Translations under genes and position numbers: made by a program
The notes under the pieces: generated by a model
Told to the model about the DNA's origin: nothing
The model's input: only the letters and a program-made list of their open reading frames with translations
Database searches by the model: none
Assembly: GCF_002362315.1 (NCBI RefSeq)
Contig: NZ_MTZV01000006.1
Coordinates: 1,736,001-1,800,000, forward strand
Origin: Paraburkholderia acidicola
GTDB lineage: Bacteria > Pseudomonadota > Gammaproteobacteria > Burkholderiales > Burkholderiaceae
Length of the DNA: 64,000 nucleotides
Direction: 5' to 3'
Part shown: positions 26,859 to 35,473 of the stretch, in pieces
Numbering within the stretch: the stretch's first letter is position 1
Layout: each line of letters opens with the position of its first letter

Positions 26859-27224
26859 CTATTCGTGTCGAACGTCCATCAGACTCTTTCCGGTCAACGC
26901 TAGGACCGCCGAAGCCTCGGCAAGCGCATCTTTCTCTTCCACACTCAGCGCCTCCGACTTTTCGGACCACGTGGCGACGAGGCGCGCTAGCGCTTCTCGC
27001 GTTCGCAATTGAAGCTGGCGCGACGAATCCGCCTCTTCGGCAAGATTGCGAAGGCTGCGCCGTGCGTTGCTCCTCCCGTGTTCCGTGCCATGTTCGATGG
27101 CGGAAAGCAGGATCGGAACCAGCGTTCTCCATCGAGGAGCGAGATCGATCATGTCATGGTCGGGTGCCCAAACGGCGTGTCGTGACGTGCGCCGATCTGA
27201 AGATCCCTTGATGTTCCTGTTCAT
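26859..27224 (-). CDS. Hypothetical protein
   Basis: From ATG 27224, with GGAG about 9 bases upstream, the product has 121 residues and no signal peptide. The N-terminus is basic (MNRNIKGSSDRRTSRHAVWA), followed by a long predicted helix region (IEHGTEHGRSNARRSLRNLA; LQLRTREALARLVATW; ALSVEEKDALAEASAVLALT). I recognise no domain. It lies 62 bases downstream of the M81-type peptidase gene, which ends at 27287, on the same strand. Confidence 0.6.
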   Translation of the reverse strand: MNRNIKGSSDRRTSRHAVWAPDHDMIDLAPRWRTLVPILLSAIEHGTEHGRSNARRSLRNLAEEADSSRQLQLRTREALARLVATWSEKSEALSVEEKDALAEASAVLALTGKSLMDVRHE

Positions 27225-27286
27225 TTCAATTGCTCCTTCAACTACTGGCTGCGAGATGCCAGCGCCGCAGGCAAACACCCTTTCCA

Positions 27287-28765
27287 CTACGACTCAAAAG
27301 TTTTCCCGTTAGGGCTCACCTTCATGCCATGAGCTAATCGCGTCCACGGGATGTCGGCGGGATCGGCGATCATCGAACCCGGAGATTTGGCAATCAACAC
27401 CGCTTCGGCTATGCGCTCAAAATCCGCTCTGAAGTGCACCGAGCTTTTGTTGACGATGATTTTTGCCGTCTCCGGATCAATCCCCGCCACCCTGTAGAAG
27501 GCCCGATCCAGCATCTGCACTTTCGCGGAGGCGACGACAATCCGCACCCCAGCGATGCTCAGACAGGCCGTGAGTCCGAGTTCAATCGTTGCTCCAGCGA
27601 GCATTTCTCCATGGCAGACGCAACGGCCGCCCGAAAGATGCTCAACCCGGAACATGCCCTGAAAACCATCACCTGAATGTGCCCCCAGTTGAAGGGGAAT
27701 CACAGCACCCACGCCAGCCATGTGCGCAGCGCTAGCCGCATCGGGATCGTAAAAAATACCCAGCACCGCATTTTCGGCGCCCTGCCCGACCAGCGCTTTA
27801 AGAATTCCCGTGGTGTTAGAGTCGCCGCCCGCGCCTGGATTATCTTGCGTGTCCGCAATGACGACCGGCTTGTCCGCAACCTGAGCGATCCTGATCGCTT
27901 CGGCGACCGCTTCGTCTGCGGACAGAAATTGAACACGCCAGCAGGATTCCTGCGCGACGACACACTCATACAACTCGTCGACAGCCCTGCTGAGCGCATC
28001 GAGATCATGCCCATAACCCCAGATAACCGGGCCGCATTCTGGAAAATCGGCAGCGGGGAATCCGGGAGTAAACGACAACGATGCGACATCTCCCACTTCA
28101 AGCTCGGCGAGCCGTTCGTACACCGCTTTCGCGGGCTCAAACAGGGTGCTCATTGCATTGATCGGAATCAGGAACGGCACGCGTCGTACTGCAAGATGTA
28201 ACGACTTGCCTCCCTGCATGACTTCCAGCAGCCGCGCCGTGCGTTTCCCCGTTTCAGCCATGTCGACGTGTGGATACGTGCGGTATGCAACAAGTCCGTT
28301 CGCACCATCCAGCATCTGGCCGGTCATGTTGGCATGCAGATCAAGCGAAGCCACGATCGGAATGCTGCGCCCTATCGCCGTTCTTAACCGCGACAGCAGC
28401 TCACCCTCGCCGTCATCGATATGCTCAGCCACCATGGCGCCATGAAGATCGAGGTAAATGGCATCGGGCGTATGTTGCCGGGCTGCACTCACAATTTCGT
28501 TGGTCAGGCGTTCAAACGTTTCGCGTTCGACAGGCGCAGAGGGAATCGCATTGGCCCAAACGGACGGAACAAAGGTGTGTCCGTTCACTTCCGCTTCCTT
28601 CATAAAACCTGCGACAGGCAGGTTCAATGACTTGAACGTCAGGATTTCCGCACCCCGCGACAATGGCGGCCCGCTCCCACCATGAACAAAGTCTTCGTAA
28701 GATGCCTGGGTGGACGCAAACGTATTGGATTCATGCCGAAACCCGGCGAGCATAATCCGCATCAC
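27287..28765 (-). CDS. M81 family metallopeptidase (MlrC-like)
   Basis: The 492-residue product begins MMRIMLAGFRHESNTFASTQ, and has DAIYLDLHGAMVAEHIDDGE and IVASLDLHANMTGQMLDGAN, the N-terminal (DUF1485) pattern with metal-binding Asp/His residues. The C-terminal part has VIADTQDNPGAGGDSNTTGI and ECGPVIWGYG. MlrC completes microcystin degradation in the species where it was named, but the family is broad and mostly acts on unknown peptides or amides. The start overlaps the stop of the upstream MFS gene (ATGA), so uptake and cleavage of one substrate is likely. Confidence 0.9.
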   Translation of the reverse strand: MMRIMLAGFRHESNTFASTQASYEDFVHGGSGPPLSRGAEILTFKSLNLPVAGFMKEAEVNGHTFVPSVWANAIPSAPVERETFERLTNEIVSAARQHTPDAIYLDLHGAMVAEHIDDGEGELLSRLRTAIGRSIPIVASLDLHANMTGQMLDGANGLVAYRTYPHVDMAETGKRTARLLEVMQGGKSLHLAVRRVPFLIPINAMSTLFEPAKAVYERLAELEVGDVASLSFTPGFPAADFPECGPVIWGYGHDLDALSRAVDELYECVVAQESCWRVQFLSADEAVAEAIRIAQVADKPVVIADTQDNPGAGGDSNTTGILKALVGQGAENAVLGIFYDPDAASAAHMAGVGAVIPLQLGAHSGDGFQGMFRVEHLSGGRCVCHGEMLAGATIELGLTACLSIAGVRIVVASAKVQMLDRAFYRVAGIDPETAKIIVNKSSVHFRADFERIAEAVLIAKSPGSMIADPADIPWTRLAHGMKVSPNGKTFES

Positions 28766-30069
28766 GCCTCCCCGCGCTTCGCGACAGGGCGCGTTATCGC
28801 CAGAGATACGGCACCGACAATCAACAGTCCCACCATGACGGCCAGGCCGCCCCGGATATCACCTGTTGCGGCTTTCGCCCAACCGATAATCGTCGGGCTA
28901 ACAAAGCCGCCGAGCAAACCGATCGAATTGACCAGCGCGATCCCGATCGCCGCATCCGGTCCCTTCAGATAGTCAGAGGGTATCGCCCAGAACACACCGT
29001 ATGCGGCATAAACCAGCGCTGTCGCCAACGTGAGCGACACCAGGGCGATCATGAAGCTATGCATGGCGTATGTCGCCACCGCCAAAGCGAGTGCGCCGGC
29101 CACTAACGGTATCGTGCAATGCAAGCGCCGCTCTACCAGGCGGTCTGACCGTCTGGCTAGCACCATCATTGTTGGGATTGCAACCAGATAGGGAATCGCC
29201 GAATAAAAGCCTATGCGGACCGTGCTGTTTTCGCCTGCAATCTTCAACAACGTAGGCAACCAGAATGCGACGGTATAAAGCCCACTGATCATGCAGAAGT
29301 ACGGCAACGCCAACGCATAGATTTTCGGATTCCGCAGTACTCTTAGCACCTCTGCGAACGAAGCGGCCCGCGGCGTGCTGGGTTCCCCGCGTGCAGCATC
29401 GAGTTGCCGCCGCTCGTCATCGGATAACCAGCGAGCATGTACCGGGTAGTCGTCGAGATAGAAAAATGCCACCACGCCCAGGATGACAGCAGGCGCTCCT
29501 TCAATCAAAAACATCCATTGCCATCCGGCCATTCCGTGAGTTCCGTCTAACGTCGTCATCACCCAACCGGACAGTGGTCCACCCAGGATGGCAGCGATTG
29601 GCGTGGCGCTGAGCACGATGGACAATGCCCGAGCCATTTGTGTTCGTGGATACCAGCAGGTCAAATAGAAAATCATGCCTGGCGCAAATCCCGCTTCGAA
29701 CACACCGAGCAGAAACCGCAATGCATAAAAAGACTGCTCGTTTCGCACGAAGAGCATCGACACCGACGTCAGTCCCCACAGGACCATGATGCGGCTCAGC
29801 GTTTTACGCGCGCCGATTCGGGTCAGCAGGAAATTGCTGGGCATTTCGAACAGCACATAGCCCAGGAAAAAGATGCCCGCTCCAAAACCGTAAGCGGCGT
29901 CACCCAGGCCGATCGCCCCCGCCATCTGCAATTTTGCGAACCCGATGTTGGTTCGATCGAGGCTTGCAAACGCGTAGCACAAAACCAGAAACGACAGAAT
30001 TCGCCTGTCGATCCGACCAAACAACTGCGCCTGCTCACCACCCGATGCTGCCGTCATTGTCTTGAACAC
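28762..30069 (-). CDS. MFS transporter (anion:cation symporter class)
   Basis: The product has 435 residues from a GTG at 30069 chosen because GGAG ends 6 bases upstream; an ATG at 30057 is the alternative, and longer in-frame starts have poor sequence. It has about 12 membrane segments with LLTRIGARKTLSRIMVLWGL and a long loop with DYPVHARWLSDDERRQLDAA, typical of the ACS branch that imports sugar acids, tartrate or phthalate-like anions. It overlaps the downstream M81 peptidase gene by 4 bases and is divergent from a LysR gene, which probably regulates the pair. Confidence 0.9.
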   Translation of the reverse strand: MFKTMTAASGGEQAQLFGRIDRRILSFLVLCYAFASLDRTNIGFAKLQMAGAIGLGDAAYGFGAGIFFLGYVLFEMPSNFLLTRIGARKTLSRIMVLWGLTSVSMLFVRNEQSFYALRFLLGVFEAGFAPGMIFYLTCWYPRTQMARALSIVLSATPIAAILGGPLSGWVMTTLDGTHGMAGWQWMFLIEGAPAVILGVVAFFYLDDYPVHARWLSDDERRQLDAARGEPSTPRAASFAEVLRVLRNPKIYALALPYFCMISGLYTVAFWLPTLLKIAGENSTVRIGFYSAIPYLVAIPTMMVLARRSDRLVERRLHCTIPLVAGALALAVATYAMHSFMIALVSLTLATALVYAAYGVFWAIPSDYLKGPDAAIGIALVNSIGLLGGFVSPTIIGWAKAATGDIRGGLAVMVGLLIVGAVSLAITRPVAKRGEA

Positions 30070-30222
30070 CGATTTCTCCAGGAAAAAGGAATCTGCCCCA
30101 CCACGCTGTGCGATCCATTGCGTGCAACCAGCCGCGCTCGCGGATGAACGGACACCCCTCTTCCGGAAACAGTCGGTCACCAATATAGTCGGGGGGAGTG
30201 CACCGCGTGCTAGCTATTTTTG

Positions 30223-30251
30223 TTGCGTGCCAAACCAGAAAAGGCAACGCA
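30223..30251. promoter_or_regulatory. Imperfect inverted repeat in the LysR/MFS divergent promoter
   Basis: TTGCGTGCC (30223-30231) faces GGCAACGCA (30243-30251), an imperfect inverted repeat around an 11-base spacer. LysR-type regulators bind interrupted dyads in divergent promoters, so this is a candidate site. The match is by eye and may be chance. Confidence 0.35.
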
Positions 30252-30280
30252 CCGTAATAAACCAGCAACTTATATGCTAG

Positions 30281-31207
30281 ATGAATCTCATGAGAATGAA
30301 TGATCGACGCCGCGCCTACTTTATCGAGGTCATGAAACACTCCTCGATACGTGAAGCCGCATATCACCTGAACACTGCCGCATCCGTGGTTACCCGGCAA
30401 CTTGATCGTCTGGAAGAAGAGATTGGTACCGCGCTGTTCCACCGACGCTCCTACGGCATCATTCCAACTGAAGCGGCCCACCGGTTACTCGACTACTACC
30501 GGACCTGTCAGATAGCTGCCGAACGTTTCAACGAAGACCTGCAGGGCGAGTTACACGGCACCGTCCACGTAGCGATGACGGAAGGCTATGTCACGCCGCT
30601 AGCCGCAAGGGTGATTCCGGCATTCTCCGCGGCTCATCCCGGCGTGGATCTGCAACTGTTCGTGCTCACGGCCAACAGCGTCATTAGCGAAATACAGGGT
30701 GAACGCGCGCATATTGGATTGTCGTACAACCCGCCCGATCTGCCCGACGTGCAGATTTACGCCAGCGCTTCCCGCCCTGTCATGCTGTGCGTGTCTCCGC
30801 ATCATCCGCTTGCATCGTTCTCCTCGCCCATTTCATTGCGGGACGTGCTGCCGCATCGCTTCGCGATCATGCCCGACCCTTATGGGCTCGGACAGCTTAT
30901 ACAGGCCGTCGCGTTGAGTGAAGGCGTTCGTCTCACGCCTTTTCTGACAACGAATTCTGTTGCCATCACGAAAGGTTTTGTCTTATCCGGCGTAGGTTGC
31001 GCCTTTCTTCCTCGCACGGCGATAACGGAGGAAGCCAAATCTGGCAAGCTGGTTGCCTTGCCGTTGGCTAATCCGTTGTTCGAACGGGCGCAAATGAAAA
31101 TCCTGATCAAGGAGAACCGCCCATTGCCACGAGCCGCGCAAGCGTTTCTGGATTTCATCAAGGAGCGCGCTGGAATATTTGATGACGCTGGTCGCCCAGC
31201 TACGTAG
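30281..31207 (+). CDS. LysR family transcriptional regulator
   Basis: The 308-residue product has the N-terminal winged helix-turn-helix (REAAYHLNTAASVVTRQLDR, then RLEEEIGTALFHRRSYG) and a substrate-binding domain with a typical ALSEGVRLTPFLTTNSVAI hinge. The start is uncertain: ATGs at 30281, 30290 and 30296 are all in frame. It is divergent from the MFS/M81 operon, so it probably activates it in response to the transported compound. Confidence 0.9.
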   Translation: MNLMRMNDRRRAYFIEVMKHSSIREAAYHLNTAASVVTRQLDRLEEEIGTALFHRRSYGIIPTEAAHRLLDYYRTCQIAAERFNEDLQGELHGTVHVAMTEGYVTPLAARVIPAFSAAHPGVDLQLFVLTANSVISEIQGERAHIGLSYNPPDLPDVQIYASASRPVMLCVSPHHPLASFSSPISLRDVLPHRFAIMPDPYGLGQLIQAVALSEGVRLTPFLTTNSVAITKGFVLSGVGCAFLPRTAITEEAKSGKLVALPLANPLFERAQMKILIKENRPLPRAAQAFLDFIKERAGIFDDAGRPAT

Positions 31208-31246
31208 CCTTCCGCGATGGACGAAGTGTTAGCGGTCAGGTGGGTC

Positions 31247-32308
31247 TTAGATCACGACCGGCTGCTCGAGTCGCAACGCGCGCCGCGTGGTATCGAGCCG
31301 CACTTGTGCGCCTAGCGGCAGTGTCAAATTCGGATCACAGTGACCGCTAGGCCAACCGGCCAGGACGGGAATGCCGAGTGATTCAAATGTCCTGCGTAAC
31401 AGCGGATCAAGTACAGCGGGATCGACAGCATCATTCGGCTGATCGCCGAGTTCAGAAAAGCTCCCTACCAGCACACCCTTAAGGGTGGCGAGCTTACCGG
31501 CTAGCCGCAGTTGTGTTAGTAACCGGTCGACTCTCGAAGGTGTTTCGCCGACATCTTCGATAAAAAGAATCGCGTCTCGGGTATCCACCTCGTAAGACGT
31601 CCCGACCATACTGCAAAGCAAGGCGAGGTTGCCGCCGACCAGTCGCCCGGTTGCGACGCCCGGTGCAAGTACGGTCAGAGTGAAATCTGATGGAGGTTCA
31701 ATCCATTCTCCTGCTACGACGCCTCCCTGAATCATCGCAAACACATTTGCCTCGGTGGGTGCCCGCTTGTTGATCAACAAGTCGGACGACAGCATGGGTC
31801 CGTGGAACGTAACGAAGCCCGAGTGCCGCTGAATGGCCGCGTGCAGCGCAGTGATGTCGCTGTAGCCGATGAAAGGTTTCGGGTTCGCGCGCAACAGATC
31901 GTAGTTAATCTTGTCGACCAGTTGTGTTGAGCCGAAGCCGCCCCGCAGGCACCACACCGCGCCGATGTCGGGTGCGGTGAATGCGGCATGCAAATCGTCC
32001 CGCCGTGCGTCGTCGGTGCCACCCAGATACTCGAACGGTGCCTCCAGCGAAGCGCGTGTTGCCGGCATGACGCGCGCCGCGAACCCGCGTGAAGTCAGCC
32101 AGCGCGCCGCTTCATCGACCTTGTCTGGTGCGGTTGAAGCAGGCGCCACGATAGCCACCCCTCCACCTGGCTTTAACGCCGGCACAGGCGTAATAGCAAA
32201 CCTAGTAGAAGGCGACCCCGCGCCAGAAGAGAGAGAAGCGCACCCGCTAACGGTTGCGCTTGAGATGGACAGCGCACTCGTGCGAGCCAGGAAGTGTCGT
32301 CGGTTCAT
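31247..32308 (-). CDS. LD-carboxypeptidase (S66 family), exported
   Basis: The 353-residue product begins with MNRRHFLARTSALSISSATV and a lipobox-like SGCASL (probable lipid-modified Cys), so it is an envelope protein. The catalytic domain has GGFGSTQLVDKINYDLL and KPFIGYSDITALHAAIQ (the nucleophile Ser lies in the GYSDIT motif) and ILFIEDVGETPSRVDRLL (Glu). S66 enzymes remove D-Ala from tetrapeptides of murein recycling; the exported form may act in the periplasm. It lies downstream of the MocR gene (same strand, 57 bases away). Confidence 0.88.
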   Translation of the reverse strand: MNRRHFLARTSALSISSATVSGCASLSSGAGSPSTRFAITPVPALKPGGGVAIVAPASTAPDKVDEAARWLTSRGFAARVMPATRASLEAPFEYLGGTDDARRDDLHAAFTAPDIGAVWCLRGGFGSTQLVDKINYDLLRANPKPFIGYSDITALHAAIQRHSGFVTFHGPMLSSDLLINKRAPTEANVFAMIQGGVVAGEWIEPPSDFTLTVLAPGVATGRLVGGNLALLCSMVGTSYEVDTRDAILFIEDVGETPSRVDRLLTQLRLAGKLATLKGVLVGSFSELGDQPNDAVDPAVLDPLLRRTFESLGIPVLAGWPSGHCDPNLTLPLGAQVRLDTTRRALRLEQPVVI

Positions 32309-32365
32309 TTCGGTTTTTTGTTCACGCTCTCAGGAAATCGAACTTCAGAAGGAAGGCACCCGCCG

Positions 32366-33784
32366 CTACGTGATGCGCAACTGCGCCAGCTCTTCCGATA
32401 TCAGCTGGCCCAGCGCTGCGATATTGCGTTCGATACGATCGTCAAGCGGCATGCCCATGTTGAGACGAAAGCAATGATTCAAGCTGCCGTCGGTACAAAA
32501 TAGCTGACCTGGCGCAAACGCGATTCCATTCGGGAGCGTCCTACGCAACAAGGCCACGGAATCGAAGCCGCGCGGCAATTCTACCCATAGCCAATGGCCA
32601 CCCGAGACCGCATAGCTACGCGCCTCCATCGGAAAGTGCCGTTGCACGGCTGCCCGGTACGATTTGGCATAGCCTGCGAGCGTCTGACGCAAACGACGCA
32701 AGTGTGGTTCGAACAATCCGCTGGCCATAAACGCAGCTAACGTGTGCTGAAACAGCGGCGCTGGCTCCGGCATAAAGTCGAGCTGCCTGTGCAGGTTGGT
32801 TACTGCAAAACCCATAGACATGCCAGGGCTAATCAAGTCGCTTAGATTCGTGATGTAGTGCACCAGCCCAGCTTGATCAAACGCCTTGAAAGGTAACGGA
32901 CGGCTCTTGCCAAAATACAGTTCTCCGTTGTGATCGTCCTCGATAAGTGGCACACCATGCTTTGCCAGCAGATCGACGGTGGAACGCTTGGCTTCATCGC
33001 TCATCAGTCCGCCGGTCGGATGCGAAAAGTTCGCCGAGAATACGCATGCGGTCACGCGCTCTCTTTTCAATACGAAATCGAGCGTGTCGGTAGACAGGCC
33101 GTGCTCCGGATGAGCCGGTATTTCGAGCACTTTCAGTCCCATCGCATCCAGGTCGCGTAACAGCCTCATCGAAGCGGGCGATGCAATGGCGACGGTGTCA
33201 CCCGGTTGGGTTAGCAGTCGCAGCAGCGCCCGGTGGCTGAATTTCCCACCAGGCGTGATCGTGATGTCTTCGGCACGCCAGTTGCAACCCATCAATCGCC
33301 CGCGGCGCGCAAGTTGATCCGCGAGTGGCGATTGGGCGCACATGTCTCCCAATGTAAAGAAGGACGGATTGCGGCGAGCCTGAGCGGTCATGATGCGTTG
33401 CAGTGCCACGACCGGATACAACTCCGGATCGATCACAGCAAACAGCATGGGCTGATCCTGCACTTCCAGCCGATCGAGTTCGCGAAGCAAGGCGCGTTGC
33501 GCTGGCAACGAAGGCTGCGCGACCACTTCGTGGCTGGACTGTTGCGGCAACCCTGCGATTGCCCGCCGCTCTCTGACATAGAAACCAGAACGCGGGCGCG
33601 CCGCGATCAGGCCCGCGTCTTCCAGCAGGTACAGTGCATGCGTGACTGTGGCACTGCTTCCCTTGAAGCGCGAACATAAGGCGCGGATTGACGGCAACTT
33701 GTCACCGGGGCGAAATGTCCCCGCGCAGATTTCTTCGTGCAGTTGACTGGCGAGTTCGCCGTAACGCGTTGTTCGATCCCACAT
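32366..33784 (-). CDS. MocR-type GntR/aminotransferase-fold regulator lacking the PLP lysine
   Basis: The 472-residue product has a GntR winged-helix domain (QLHEEICAGTFRPGDKLPSI; FKGSSATVTHALYLLEDAGL) and a fold type I aminotransferase domain (VACVFSANFSHPTGG-like stretch; VPLIEDDHNGELYFGK with the conserved Asp). In functional MocR proteins a Lys follows in an SFSK motif and forms the Schiff base with pyridoxal phosphate. Here the stretch reads ITNLSDLISPGMSMGF with Asp316 in place of Lys. The protein may still bind PLP non-covalently or another ligand. Targets could be the adjacent LD-carboxypeptidase or the divergent genes. Confidence 0.85.
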   Translation of the reverse strand: MWDRTTRYGELASQLHEEICAGTFRPGDKLPSIRALCSRFKGSSATVTHALYLLEDAGLIAARPRSGFYVRERRAIAGLPQQSSHEVVAQPSLPAQRALLRELDRLEVQDQPMLFAVIDPELYPVVALQRIMTAQARRNPSFFTLGDMCAQSPLADQLARRGRLMGCNWRAEDITITPGGKFSHRALLRLLTQPGDTVAIASPASMRLLRDLDAMGLKVLEIPAHPEHGLSTDTLDFVLKRERVTACVFSANFSHPTGGLMSDEAKRSTVDLLAKHGVPLIEDDHNGELYFGKSRPLPFKAFDQAGLVHYITNLSDLISPGMSMGFAVTNLHRQLDFMPEPAPLFQHTLAAFMASGLFEPHLRRLRQTLAGYAKSYRAAVQRHFPMEARSYAVSGGHWLWVELPRGFDSVALLRRTLPNGIAFAPGQLFCTDGSLNHCFRLNMGMPLDDRIERNIAALGQLISEELAQLRIT

Positions 33785-34191
33785 CCGCAGTTCACCTGTT
33801 TTCGGAACACCGCCACACGGTTTTCGGTGTCGGCTTACATCAACGAATATCGAAGACGGCTTGACGCCGGATCGGTCAATACAACGGCGGGATCTACAGC
33901 GTAGCGAACCAGACCGGTAGGGAAGTCGCTGCGCCCGTCACGTAATGGGACTGCGCCTGCGCGAGCGTCGACTCTGATAGCGAAGAAACAACCAGGTCAA
34001 TTCTAACAGTGCCCCACCCCAGTGGTTGCACTCTGGTGGGCGCCGTAACTGTACTGATCGACCAGGGGATACAGACAGGAAAAAGGATGCGGTGCGACGG
34101 TCCAGATTGTGATGCCTGCTGCTATCGCGCGATATCGCCGTTACGCAGAATGTCTAGACCACGAAGTTGACCGAAAACAGGAGAGCGCACC
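33785..34191. other. Intergenic region upstream of the MocR gene
   Basis: This 407-base stretch holds the MocR promoter. An imperfect hairpin with arms CCCACC and GGTGGG (34013-34040), an inner AGTG/CACT stem and a GTTG loop is visible and could be an operator or RNA stem. I see no larger gene in it. Confidence 0.45.
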
Positions 34192-34308
34192 ATGAACCCG
34201 CGACAACCATGCTTGAACCAGGATCACGCGACATCGGAAGATTCAGTCCAGGAGCGCCTTGATCAGGCCGCTCGATTGCAGCGATTGATACGGCATCTCT
34301 GGCATTAA
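34192..34308 (+). CDS. Possible 38-residue small protein
   Basis: A plus-strand frame of 38 codons starts with ATG at 34192, preceded by AGGAG about 7 bases upstream. The predicted peptide, with DSVQERLDQAARLQRLIRHL, could form an amphipathic helix with regularly spaced Leu and Arg and ends in LWH. It lies 22 bases before the XRE-cupin gene on the same strand. It has no known match to me, and short frames can be chance, but the ribosome site and composition favour a real gene. Confidence 0.45.
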   Translation: MNPRQPCLNQDHATSEDSVQERLDQAARLQRLIRHLWH

Positions 34309-34330
34309 TCGTTGCACGCACCTTTACTTT

Positions 34331-34906
34331 ATGCTCTCCAAACTTGAAGAAGCGACGCCGGCGATCCTGCTCGGCGGAAAAATTCGTGCGTTAAGGCAGC
34401 GGCTAAAACGCACGCTCGACCACACGGCAACCGCAGCGGGTATTTCGAAACCGTTTCTTTCCCAGGTTGAACGAGGACTCGCTACGCCGTCCATCCGGTC
34501 GCTGAACGGGATTGCGAGTGCGCTCGGTGTCGCTGCGCAGTACTTCGTGAACACACCAGGCGAACAGCGCCCGGTGTGTTACGGCGCTCAGCTGAAATTT
34601 TTTAAGTTTGCGGAATCGGCGAACCTGTTCGCACAGCTCACGCGTGAATCGGCTTCTCAACAACTCGAGGCTGTTCTCGTCAGATTTCCGCCCGAGCAAG
34701 AGCAGCCTACCGACATGTTAACCAGGGCGAGCGAAGAGTTTCTTTACGTCATCTCTGGTGAGGTGTCGCTGACATTGGGGCGTGAGACGTTTGTATTGCA
34801 AGCCGGGGACAGCGCGCACTATCCCTCTGCGCTGCCACGTGAGTGGATGAATAGTCAGCGCGTCGAGGCACTTGCGCTTTGGGTCGGTACGCCGCGGTTG
34901 TTTTAG
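34331..34906 (+). CDS. XRE family regulator with C-terminal cupin domain
   Basis: The 191-residue product combines a Cro/C1 helix-turn-helix (RALRQRLKRTLDHTATAAGI, then SKPFLSQVERGLATPSIRSL) and a cupin domain (EEFLYVISGEVSLTLGRETF; LQAGDSAHYPSALPREWMNS). Proteins of this build repress catabolic or amine-related genes after binding small ligands in the cupin. Its stop overlaps that of the convergent DinB-like gene by 4 bases. Confidence 0.9.
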   Translation: MLSKLEEATPAILLGGKIRALRQRLKRTLDHTATAAGISKPFLSQVERGLATPSIRSLNGIASALGVAAQYFVNTPGEQRPVCYGAQLKFFKFAESANLFAQLTRESASQQLEAVLVRFPPEQEQPTDMLTRASEEFLYVISGEVSLTLGRETFVLQAGDSAHYPSALPREWMNSQRVEALALWVGTPRLF

Positions 34907-35400
34907 AGGCTTTGAGCTGAAGACGTAGCAGCTTCCTTCAAGATCGAACACATCCTCCACCTGTGATCGCGATCGTGATCGGCAAGCTGTTCGATCAGAA
35001 AATACACGTCGGCCTCACTACCGTCGTGACGAATCCCCGTGCGCTCAAAGTTAATGTCTGCGACCGTCTCTAGCTGATCCACCAGTCTGGACCGGAGTTC
35101 GACGAATTCCCGGACGGCCTGATCTCCATCGCGTAGATCGTAGCGTCGCTCGGCCGGCCAGCCGCTCACATCCATCGGTTCAAGCCGGGGACGTACTTCG
35201 GCAAGCACGCGCTCGATTCGCGGCCCATAGAGATCACTCTCGCAATCTCTCACATGCCACAAGTGCTCAATAAGCGGTGAATGGTCGTTCGCAGACACCA
35301 TCGTGAGCAGATGCCGAGGCATGCCCAGGAAGGCTCGCTCAAGGAAGTCAGGCATCTCACGTAGCTGATTTAGAACGTAAGCTCGTCGGGTTGCAGTCAT
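34903..35400 (-). CDS. DinB-like superfamily protein
   Basis: The 165-residue product has the four-helix DinB pattern with metal-ligand-like His residues: HSPLIEHLWHVRDCESDLYG, then RRYDLRDGDQAVREFVELRS and IEQLADHDRDHRWRMCSILK near the C-terminus. DinB proteins are usually metal-dependent thiol transferases or of unknown function. A degenerate fragment of a similar gene exists near 49.2 kb. The gene lies 73 bases downstream of the autotransporter stop, in the same orientation. Confidence 0.78.
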   Translation of the reverse strand: MTATRRAYVLNQLREMPDFLERAFLGMPRHLLTMVSANDHSPLIEHLWHVRDCESDLYGPRIERVLAEVRPRLEPMDVSGWPAERRYDLRDGDQAVREFVELRSRLVDQLETVADINFERTGIRHDGSEADVYFLIEQLADHDRDHRWRMCSILKEAATSSAQSL

Positions 35401-35473
35401 GCTCTCTATCCGTTCACTGGCTCGCTTGAACTGCGATTGTCAACCAGTCGGGCCACGAAGTCGATGGTCAAGG

